From assembly GCA_030430165.1 (NCBI GenBank), contig JAUIGL010000044.1, positions 1-52,529 on the forward strand: a DNA stretch of 52,529 nt, read 5' to 3'. Below the pieces are notes generated by a model. That model was not told the origin of the DNA and made no database searches. It was given only the letters and a program-made list of their open reading frames with translations. A program made the translations under genes and the position numbers. Each line of letters begins with the position of its first letter. The stretch's first letter is position 1. Of this stretch, positions 45,822 through 52,529 are shown one piece after another. Source of the DNA: a bacterium (GTDB taxonomy: Bacteria; Desulfobacterota; Binatia; HRBIN30; CADEER01).

Positions 45822-46618
45822 AGACGATCGACATCGGTCGGCTCGGCCTGCGGCCGGGCAGTCGCGTTCTCGACCTCGGCTGCGGCGACGGTCGTCACCT
45901 GCGGCCGACCAGGCACCTCAAAGGGGTGACCGCGATCGGAGTCGACCTCGGTGAGGACGAAGTGGCCAATACCGCGCTGTCGCTGCGCGCGATGGACGAG
46001 GGGCATTCGATTGCCGGTCACGCCGCGGCCGATGCCGGACCGTGGCTGGTGGTGCGCGCCAACGGCTACCGGCTGCCGTTTTCCGACGACTCCTTCGACT
46101 GCGTGATCGCTTCCGAGATCCTCGAGCACTTGCACCAGGACGACGACGTTCTCGACGAGATCCAACGAGTGCTGCGGCCCGGCGGGATCTTCGCGGCGTC
46201 GGTGCCGCGCTACCTGCCCGAGGCGATCTGCTGGGCGCTGTCCGACGAGTACGCCAACAGCGCCGGCGGTCACGTGCGCATCTACCGCCGCAGCGAGCTG
46301 CGGGCAAAGCTGGAGAACCACGGCTACCGCATCGACGACAGCAGCCACGAGCACGGTCTGCACTCGCCGTACTGGTGGATCAAGTGCGCGGTGGGTGTCG
46401 ACGACGCCGAGCAGCCGGTGGTCAAGGCCTACCACCGGCTCCTGGTTTGGGACATGTTCCACCAGCCGCTGCTGACCCGAATGCTGTCGGCAGTCCTGGA
46501 TCCGCTGATCGGCAAGAGCTTGGTGTTCTACACGACCAACACGGTCGGCGTCGGGGTTGCCTCCGACACCGCCGGACAACCCAGCGAGGGGGCTCGGTTT
46601 GCGAACGCTGTCAGCTGA
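45818..46618 (+). CDS. Class I SAM-dependent methyltransferase
   Basis: The protein is 266 residues. GTG 45818 overlaps the glycosyltransferase stop (GTGA). SAM-binding motif I is RVLDLGCGDGRH; post-I and later motifs are AIGVDLGEDE, LPFSDDSFDCVIASEILEHL and RVLRPGGIFAASVP. The C-terminal ~90 residues (HSPYWWIKCAVG...) are an added helical part. It probably methylates the product of the neighbouring glycosyltransferase, or a carrier lipid; this is inferred from operon structure. Confidence 0.9.
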   Translation: MKTIDIGRLGLRPGSRVLDLGCGDGRHLRPTRHLKGVTAIGVDLGEDEVANTALSLRAMDEGHSIAGHAAADAGPWLVVRANGYRLPFSDDSFDCVIASEILEHLHQDDDVLDEIQRVLRPGGIFAASVPRYLPEAICWALSDEYANSAGGHVRIYRRSELRAKLENHGYRIDDSSHEHGLHSPYWWIKCAVGVDDAEQPVVKAYHRLLVWDMFHQPLLTRMLSAVLDPLIGKSLVFYTTNTVGVGVASDTAGQPSEGARFANAVS

Positions 46619-47615
46619 GGAACGAGCGCGCACCGCGGAATGGGTTGCCGGCCGCCAGGGCGCGGACGGCTCCTTGCCCTGGCTTCCCGGGCGCAAGCTC
46701 GATCCGTGGGATCACATCCAGTGCGCGATGTCGCTGTCGTTGTCGGGGTACCGCGACGCCGCTCGCGAGGCGTTTCGCTTTCTCGCTCGCACCCAGGACG
46801 AGCTCGGCGCCTGGCCGGCATCGTTTACCGCCGCGGTTTCGTTCGACACCTGCCGCGAGACCAACCACGCCGCCTACCTGGCGAGCGGCCTGTGGTACCA
46901 CCACACCGCTGCCGCCGATACCGACATCCTCGCCGAAATCTGGCCCTGCCTCGATCGAGCGATCGACTACGTGGTCGACATGCAGGACGCCGATTCGGGC
47001 GCCATCTGGTGGGCGACCTCCGGCGAAGGCGAGCGCCACACGTCGCCCCTGCTGACCGGTTCGGCGTCGATCCACGGCAGCCTGATCTGTGCCGAGCGCA
47101 TCGCCGCGCACCTCGGGCACGACCGCCCGCACTGGCGCGCGGCGCGCCTGCAACTGGCCGACGCGCTGCGCGTCGAGCACCCGGTGTTCGCGACCTCGCC
47201 GCAGAAGACCGATCGCTTCTCGATGGATTGGTACTACCCGGTGCTCGGCGGCGCCGTGCGCGGCGACGCGGCGCGGCTGCGCTTTCAGGAGAGCCGCGGC
47301 CTGTTCATCGGCGAAGGCATGGGCTGTCGCTGCGTGCGCGAGCGCCCGTGGTACACGGTCGCCGAGACCTGCGAGCTGGTGATGGCGCTCGACACCTGCG
47401 GGCTCACCGATCAAGCGCGCGGGTTGTTCGAGTGGACGCACAGCTTGCGTGAAGAGGACGGCGGCTACTGGACCGGCATCACCTATCCCGACCTGCTCAA
47501 GTGGCCGCCGGAACGCCCGACCTGGACCGCGGCAACGGTTCTGCTGGCAGCCGATGTGCTCGACGGCGGCACGCCGACCAGCACCTTCTTCCGCGACCTC
47601 GGCGACGCCGGCTGA
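46599..47615 (+). CDS. Prenyltransferase/squalene-oxidase-like alpha-alpha toroid protein
   Basis: The protein is 338 residues from TTG 46599, which has GAGGGGG just upstream and overlaps the methyltransferase end by 20 nt; a longer frame from 46557 exists. QW-like repeats are visible: RQGADGSLPWLPG, TQDELGAWPASF, MQDADSGAIWWA and REEDGGYWTGI. These mark an alpha/alpha toroid as in terpenoid cyclases, but the DXDD and DDXXD catalytic motifs are not seen. It may bind or modify a lipid or glycan product of the operon. Function unknown. Confidence 0.75.
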   Translation: MRTLSAEERARTAEWVAGRQGADGSLPWLPGRKLDPWDHIQCAMSLSLSGYRDAAREAFRFLARTQDELGAWPASFTAAVSFDTCRETNHAAYLASGLWYHHTAAADTDILAEIWPCLDRAIDYVVDMQDADSGAIWWATSGEGERHTSPLLTGSASIHGSLICAERIAAHLGHDRPHWRAARLQLADALRVEHPVFATSPQKTDRFSMDWYYPVLGGAVRGDAARLRFQESRGLFIGEGMGCRCVRERPWYTVAETCELVMALDTCGLTDQARGLFEWTHSLREEDGGYWTGITYPDLLKWPPERPTWTAATVLLAADVLDGGTPTSTFFRDLGDAG

Positions 47616-47634
47616 CGCTCGGCCCTCAACTGCT

Positions 47635-47890
47635 CCTCTCCCGTAGAGGCTGTCGATTTTCTCGAAAGAAACGCGCGAAGCGCGCACAGAATCCCTCTCC
47701 CGCATTGTTGGCGGGAGAGGATTAAAGGTGAGGGGACCGAAAGGAAAGGCGTCGCTAGCCCATGCGGCACAACGGTTTGCGTACCGCAGCCATTCGATAC
47801 GCCCTCACCCTGGCCCTCTCCCAGGGGGAGAGGTGATCACGGGCGGTTCAGCGCTCACCGGAGAAAATCGACAGTCTGCGTAGGGAGAGG
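47635..47890. mobile_element. MITE-like element with ~30-bp imperfect terminal inverted repeats, in REP-rich gap
   Basis: CCTCTCCCGTAG-AGGCTGTCGATTTTCTCG (47635-47664) is matched in reverse at 47859-47890 (CGGAGAAAATCGACAGTCTG followed by CGTAGGGAGAGG). The interior has no ORF but has palindromes around CCCTCTCCC/GGGAGAGG (47692-47720; 47810-47836). Further REP-like blocks follow to about 47980. The 47616-48054 gap holds no other feature that I can see. Confidence 0.5.
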
Positions 47891-48054
47891 GGACTCAGTT
47901 TCGCCTCTCCTTGCGGGAGAGGCCGCGCGACCTGCCCTCCGTAGCTCGCAGAGCGAAGGGGGAAGCGCGGGTGAGGGGACAGAGATGACCGAGCGTTAGC
48001 GAGGCTCCGACCTTCCTCGAAACTTCGAACGGACCCCGTCAGCGTCGGCGCGAT

Positions 48055-48684
48055 CTACTTCTTGCGCAGCACGCCGAGGGTCTTGGTGGTCGGTAGCTCG
48101 TCGAACTGGCCGGACGCCAGGGCGCGGCGATAGATGTTGATCGGCGCCTGCCCGCCCTCCGATGGATCGGGGAACAGGTCGTGGATGGCGAGGATCCCGC
48201 CTGAAACCACCTTCGGCGACCAGCTCTCGTAGTCGGTGTCGGCGGCGATCTGGGTGTGCCCGCCGTCGATGAACACCATCCCCGCCGGTATGGTCCACAG
48301 TCCGGCAGCGGTAGCGCTCCTGGCGACCATCAACACGGCGACGTCTTCGAGCCCGGCGCGACGGATGGTGTCGCGCAGGAAGGGCAGCGTGTCGAGACCC
48401 TGCGCCTCTTCATCGAACACTTCGGGGTCGTGGTAGAGCTCGCCCTGCTGGTTCTCTTCGTTGCCGCGGTGGTGGTCGACGCACACCAGCGTGCCGCCGC
48501 TGCTGCGCGCGCCGCTGCCGAGAAAGACTGACGACTTGCCGCAGTAGCTGCCGATCTCGACGACCGGGCCGAGGTGGGCGTGGTCGCGGGCGAGCTCGAA
48601 CAGGCGCTGTCCTTCGTCGGGGTCGAGGAATCCCTTGCAGGACTCCGCCACCGCGAGCGCTTCTGCCGACATTTCCTGAGTCAT
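48055..48684 (-). CDS. Class I SAM-dependent methyltransferase (MT24-like)
   Basis: The protein is 209 residues from ATG 48684. [19 protein letters not shown] is SAM motif [40 protein letters not shown] and [20 protein letters not shown] follow in the order of the methyltransferase-24/cephalosporin-hydroxylase-like group. It is convergent to the glycosyltransferase operon across the REP gap and may belong functionally with it. The longer in-frame extension upstream is discarded because homology starts at this ATG. Confidence 0.85.
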   Translation of the reverse strand: MTQEMSAEALAVAESCKGFLDPDEGQRLFELARDHAHLGPVVEIGSYCGKSSVFLGSGARSSGGTLVCVDHHRGNEENQQGELYHDPEVFDEEAQGLDTLPFLRDTIRRAGLEDVAVLMVARSATAAGLWTIPAGMVFIDGGHTQIAADTDYESWSPKVVSGGILAIHDLFPDPSEGGQAPINIYRRALASGQFDELPTTKTLGVLRKK

Positions 48685-48784
48685 CGAGTGTCGTGGTTTG
48701 CCGGATCGACCGATGGATGGCAAGCGGGCAGCCCGAGATCGCGTCGCCTGTAAGGCTCGCGCCGGAGCTAGTAGAGTTGCAGTC

Positions 48785-51091
48785 ATGGGCACTTTTCGAC
48801 GGTCGTGGCTGTTCGTCGTCACCGGCGCGGTGGCGTTGTGTGTTCTCGACGCCGCGGCACAGGCCACCGAGCAGCCGGTCGGTCCGCCGCCCGGTTTGCC
48901 GGCCTATCCCGCGGCCTTGGCCGAGCGATTGCGATCCGCGGTGGTCGCCAAGGGTCCGGACTACACCGCGCGCACCCATCACCTGACGGAAAACGGGTGG
49001 CCCAAGTACACCAACCGTCTCATCTTGGAGAGCTCGCCGTACCTTCTGCAGCATGCCCACAACCCGGTGAACTGGTACCCCTGGGGCGACGAAGCGTTCG
49101 AGCGAGCGGCGCGCGAAGGCAAGCCGGTGTTGCTCAGCGTCGGCTACTCGACCTGCCACTGGTGCCATGTCATGGAGGAAGAGTCGTTCGAAGACGTCGA
49201 GATCGCGACCTACCTCAACCAGAACTACATCGCGGTGAAGGTCGATCGCGAGCGCCGTCCCGACGTCGACGGTGTCTACATGACCGCCGTGCGGGTGATG
49301 TCTCGCCGCGGCGGTTGGCCGATGACGGTATGGCTGACCCCGGATCGGCAACCCTTCTTCGGCGGCACCTACTTCCCGCCTCGCGACGGCGACCGCGGCT
49401 CGCGCGTCGGCTTTCTCTCGCTGCTGAAGCAGCTCAAGCAGCGCTACGACCAGAACCCCGACGACGTCGTCCGCAGCGCGACCGAGATCAGCCAACGCGT
49501 CGCCGCCAGCATGCGGCCACCGCGCGGCGAGGGGCTTCCCGACGCCGCGGTTCTGCAGCGCGCCTTCGCCGCCGAGCGCTCTGCCTTCGACGCCCGCCAT
49601 GGCGGCTTCGGTCGGGCGCCGAAGTTCCCGCGCAGCGTGCGCCTCGAGTTTCTCGTGCGCTACCACGCCCGAACCGGAGACGAGGAGGCAATGCGGATGG
49701 CGCGCGCGACCCTCGACGCGATGGCCCGCGGCGGCATGTACGACCAGCTCGGCGGCGGCTTCCACCGCTACTCGACCGACGCTCGCTGGCTGGTGCCCCA
49801 CTTCGAGAAGATGCTCTACGACAACGCGCTGTTGGCGGTCGCCTACCTCGAGGCGTACCAGGCGACCGGCGACCCGGAGTATGCGCGCGTGTGCCGCGAC
49901 ATCCTGCGCTACGTCACCCGTGAAATGACGGCGCCGCAAGGCGGCTTCTACTCGGCCACCGACGCCGACAGCGAGGGCGAGGAGGGTACGTTCTTCGTCT
50001 GGACACCGCGGCAGATCGAGGCCGCGCTGACCGCCGACCTGGCGAAGCTCGCCATCGCCTACTACGGTGTGACGGAGAAGGGGAACTTCGAGGGCAAGAA
50101 CATTCTCCACCGGCCGCGGCCGCTGACGGAGGTCGCCGCGGAACTCGGAATCGATCCGGTCGCCGCCGAAACATCGCTGGCTGCGATTCGCGAGAAGCTG
50201 TACCAGGCGCGCGCCAAGCGGGTGCCGCCGCTGCGTGACGACAAGATCCTGACGTCGTGGAACGGGTTGATGATCAGCGCCTTCGCGCGCGCCGGCTTCG
50301 TTTTCGCCGAGCCCGAGTACATCGCCGCGGCGTCGCGAGCGGCGCGTTTCGTGCTCGACGAGATGCGCGTCGGCGAACGCCTGCGCCGCGCCTGGCTCGA
50401 CGGCAAGGCCGATGGCGAAGCATTTCTCGACGACTACGCGTTCCTGGTCGCGGGCTTGCTCGACCTCTACGAGTCCAGCTTCGATCCGCAGTGGCTGCGC
50501 GCCGCGATCGAGCTCCAGGCGGTTCTCGACGAACGCTTCTGGGATGCTGAGGGCGGCTACTTCCTAACGGCCGACGATGCTGAGGCGCTGCTGGCGCGGG
50601 AGAAGTCGTCGTACGACGGCGCCGAGCCCTCCGGTAACTCGGTGGCGCTACAGAACCTGTTGCGACTTTACGAGCTCACCACCGGCGACGCCTACCGCAA
50701 GCACGCCGAGGCCTCGATGAAGGCGTTCGAGCGAGTGTGGACAGCGGGCCCGGCCTCGGTGCCGCTCATGCTCTGCGGCATCGACTACTGGCTCACCGGC
50801 GCCAAGGAAATCGTCATCGTCGCCGCCGGCGACGTGGCCGAAGCGGACCCGTTCCTCGGCCTGCTGCGCAGCAGCTTCGTTCCCAACCGCGTGCTCACCG
50901 TCGTCGCCGAAGGCGAGGACGCGGATGCGATCGCCGAGGTCGTCCCGTTGGTGCGCGGCAAGAAGGCGCGCGGCGGCAAAGCGACCGCCTACGTCTGCGA
51001 GGGACAGGTCTGCGATCTACCGACCAGCGACCCCCAGGTGTTCGCCCAACAACTGGCCCGGCATCGTGATGCGCCGGCGGGGTCTGAGTGA
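48785..51091 (+). CDS. Secreted DUF255 thioredoxin-domain protein (YyaL/SPATA20-like)
   Basis: The protein is 768 residues from ATG 48785, with a signal peptide ([27 protein letters not shown]). A DUF255 thioredoxin-like domain (about 76-240) has [20 protein letters not shown] and [16 protein letters not shown] (CxxC, Cys124 and Cys127). A ~450-residue alpha/alpha toroid follows ([58 protein letters not shown]). YyaL/SPATA20 homologs are widespread with unclear function. The export signal is notable because most bacterial members appear cytoplasmic. Confidence 0.88.
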   Translation: MGTFRRSWLFVVTGAVALCVLDAAAQATEQPVGPPPGLPAYPAALAERLRSAVVAKGPDYTARTHHLTENGWPKYTNRLILESSPYLLQHAHNPVNWYPWGDEAFERAAREGKPVLLSVGYSTCHWCHVMEEESFEDVEIATYLNQNYIAVKVDRERRPDVDGVYMTAVRVMSRRGGWPMTVWLTPDRQPFFGGTYFPPRDGDRGSRVGFLSLLKQLKQRYDQNPDDVVRSATEISQRVAASMRPPRGEGLPDAAVLQRAFAAERSAFDARHGGFGRAPKFPRSVRLEFLVRYHARTGDEEAMRMARATLDAMARGGMYDQLGGGFHRYSTDARWLVPHFEKMLYDNALLAVAYLEAYQATGDPEYARVCRDILRYVTREMTAPQGGFYSATDADSEGEEGTFFVWTPRQIEAALTADLAKLAIAYYGVTEKGNFEGKNILHRPRPLTEVAAELGIDPVAAETSLAAIREKLYQARAKRVPPLRDDKILTSWNGLMISAFARAGFVFAEPEYIAAASRAARFVLDEMRVGERLRRAWLDGKADGEAFLDDYAFLVAGLLDLYESSFDPQWLRAAIELQAVLDERFWDAEGGYFLTADDAEALLAREKSSYDGAEPSGNSVALQNLLRLYELTTGDAYRKHAEASMKAFERVWTAGPASVPLMLCGIDYWLTGAKEIVIVAAGDVAEADPFLGLLRSSFVPNRVLTVVAEGEDADAIAEVVPLVRGKKARGGKATAYVCEGQVCDLPTSDPQVFAQQLARHRDAPAGSE

Positions 51092-51193
51092 ACGATGCTT
51101 GGGGGGCCTGCGGCCGACTTTCGATTGGGCTGTATTGCCAATAGGCTGTCAAGTTTAGGGCAAAAGTAGAGTATTGGGCTATGCTGATCGGCT
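51092..51193 (+). other. Possible left end of the IS91-type element
   Basis: This 102-nt stretch between the DUF255 stop and the transposase frame is AT-richer than its surroundings (for example CTGTCAAGTTTAGGGCAAAA) and has no gene. IS91 elements carry a terminal (ter) site upstream of the transposase, so the boundary probably lies here. No terminal repeat can be confirmed. Confidence 0.35.
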
Positions 51194-52529
51194 GTGTCGG
51201 AACGATGCAGCCGCGCCGTGATCCGCCGCGCCCCCGAGCGAGCGCTGCTCCATTCGGTGGTGCGCGAGCATCTCGAGACCTTTCTCAGCGAGGTTCGCCT
51301 GCGCGGGGATGGTGCCGGGCTGCCGTCGTTCGTCGAGCGTGAGCTGCGGGAGTTCTTGACCTGCGGAACCATGGCGCGCGGTTTCGCCCGTTTTCGCTGC
51401 GGCGGCTGCCGGCGCGAGATCCTCGTCGCGTTCTCCTGCAAGGGGCGCGGTTTCTGCCCTTCCTGCTGCGGTCGTCGCATGTGCGAGCTGGCTGCGCACT
51501 TGGTGGACGGCGTATTCGAGGACGTTCCTGTGCGGCAGTGGGTGCTGACGCTGCCACATCGTCTGCGCTACCGTTTGGCCTACGATCACCGGCTGTGTCG
51601 GGCCGTGCTGGGTGTATTCGCTCGTGCGCTCGGCAGCTTCTACCGGCGCCGCGCTCGCGCCGAGGGGGTGGAGGGCCGCGGCGGCGCCGTGACGGCGATC
51701 CAGCGTTGCGGCTCGGCGCTCAACACCAACATCCACTTCCACACGCTGGCGGCGGAGGGGGTGTTCGCGGGCGGGATCGATTCGCCGTTGCGCTTCGTTC
51801 CCGCGTGGGCGCCGCCGAGCGACGTCGAGGTGGCGCGCCTGCTTGCTTCCGTTCGGCGGCGCATCGTTCGCCTGGTGAGGCGCCACGGCATCGAGCTCGA
51901 GGGGGAGGGGGGCGACGGCGAGGCGATGGATCCACTCTTCGCCGAGCACCCGGCGTTGGCGCAGATCCAGGGCGCGACGGTGATTGGCCGCATCGCCACC
52001 GGCCCGCGGGCTGGTCGCTGGGTGGTGCGTGTGGGCCGCGACCCGCGCTCCGAGGTGGTGATCAGCCGCGGCCGGCGCCAGGCGCACCAGCAGGGCTTCG
52101 ATCTTCACGCCGACACCGCGGTCGGGCAGGGCGACCGGCGCCGCCTCGAGCGGCTGTGTCGCTATGTGCTGCGACCGCCGCTGGCCGGCGATGCCTTGGA
52201 GTCGACTGCGGACGGCAAGCTGTTGTTGCGGTTGCGCCGTCCGTGGCGCGACGGCACCAGAGCGATCCGTTTCGAGCCGAGCGAGCTCTTGGAGCGGCTG
52301 GCGGCGATGATCCCGCGCCCGCGTGCCAATCAGCTGATCTACCACGGAGCGTACGCCCCGCGCGGCGTGAAGCACGAGCGGGCGTGGTGTGCGCCGCCAC
52401 CGTCGTCCGCCGATGAGCCCGAGACGGTTCCGGCCCAGCGTCCGCCGGGCACGACTCTGCCGCCCGAGCCATCGCGGCGCGCCAATCCCGATGAAGCCGC
52501 GGCGTCGGGCGGGGCCGTTGGGTCGCGAT
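51194..52529 (+). CDS. IS91-family transposase, 3'-truncated by window edge
   Basis: The frame opens at 51188 and runs to the window end without a stop; 445 residues are visible from GTG 51194 (GTG 51218 is an alternative). The N-terminal zinc-binding region has RFRCGGC and FSCKGRGFCPSCCGRRM. The HUH endonuclease motif is NIHFHTLAAEGVF (HxH), followed by RLCRYVLRPPLA with the catalytic Tyr and YHGAYAPR. IS91 enzymes move DNA by rolling-circle transposition without target duplication. The right end lies outside the window, so completeness cannot be judged. Confidence 0.9.
   Translation, partial: MSERCSRAVIRRAPERALLHSVVREHLETFLSEVRLRGDGAGLPSFVERELREFLTCGTMARGFARFRCGGCRREILVAFSCKGRGFCPSCCGRRMCELAAHLVDGVFEDVPVRQWVLTLPHRLRYRLAYDHRLCRAVLGVFARALGSFYRRRARAEGVEGRGGAVTAIQRCGSALNTNIHFHTLAAEGVFAGGIDSPLRFVPAWAPPSDVEVARLLASVRRRIVRLVRRHGIELEGEGGDGEAMDPLFAEHPALAQIQGATVIGRIATGPRAGRWVVRVGRDPRSEVVISRGRRQAHQQGFDLHADTAVGQGDRRRLERLCRYVLRPPLAGDALESTADGKLLLRLRRPWRDGTRAIRFEPSELLERLAAMIPRPRANQLIYHGAYAPRGVKHERAWCAPPPSSADEPETVPAQRPPGTTLPPEPSRRANPDEAAASGGAVGSR

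Overview
The window is GC-rich chromosomal DNA with about 40 genes. They look like those of an uncultured, Gram-negative, deltaproteobacteria-like lineage (Myxococcota, Binatota or relatives). The lineage is inferred from secreted cysteine-rich repeat proteins, FG-GAP/ASPIC-UnbV proteins, two GG-N10-GC sigma-54 promoters, type IV pilus minor pilins, Na+-pump decarboxylase genes and an IS91-type transposase. No rRNA, tRNA, CRISPR, prophage or plasmid genes were seen.

Layout. 1-12 kb holds large secreted or membrane proteins: two paralogous disintegrin-like cysteine-rich repeat proteins, an FG-GAP/ASPIC protein interrupted by one in-frame UGA, and a polytopic TPR protein resembling TMTC-type protein O-mannosyltransferases. 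12-16 kb carries a biotin-dependent Na+-translocating decarboxylase (probably methylmalonyl-CoA) as two convergent pairs: beta and gamma on plus, biotin carrier and carboxyltransferase on minus. 16-20 kb has a membrane-anchored TPR/peptidase-MA protein, a DUF3467 protein, a sigma-54-driven 45-aa ORF and a histidine kinase/OmpR regulator pair. 20-28 kb has formaldehyde detoxification (class III ADH), an SpmA-SpmB fusion, a minus-strand amino-acid operon (M24 hydrolase, a 28-codon ALDH remnant, threonine aldolase, ArgE-like deacetylase, GNAT) and a pterin dehydratase coupled to an SRPBCC-Rieske protein. 28-40 kb has a second sigma-54 promoter with a small membrane protein, an SGNH protein, a DUF547 lipoprotein, a DsbA-like protein, PilX/PilW, a metallo-beta-lactamase-fold hydrolase, an MFS transporter and a beta-helix surface protein. 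40-52.5 kb has a nitroreductase, BolA plus a Grx4 fusion (Fe-S trafficking), an Fpg/Nei glycosylase, EgtB (ergothioneine), a glycosyltransferase/methyltransferase/alpha-toroid operon, another methyltransferase, a secreted DUF255 thioredoxin-domain protein and the start of an IS91 transposase.

Most striking signals. (1) In the FG-GAP/ASPIC gene, both halves are in the same frame across one UGA at 5258-5260. Seventeen nucleotides after the UGA, a 6-bp stem carries a GGUC loop, which is the geometry of a bacterial SECIS. This makes it a candidate selenoprotein; a nonsense mutation is the alternative. (2) Two convergent intergenic gaps (13.60-13.86 kb and 19.99-20.23 kb) are filled from stop codon to stop codon with short palindromes, many with a 3-nt loop, separated by a GTCCCAA heptamer. 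The heptamer orientation flips mid-array, so each gene's transcript would read the same motif. A 59-bp tandem array at 28.96-29.16 kb also uses TGC-loop palindromes. I do not recognise this repeat class. (3) Several MITE-like inverted-repeat elements lie between genes.

All calls come from reading sequence and translations. No database search was run.
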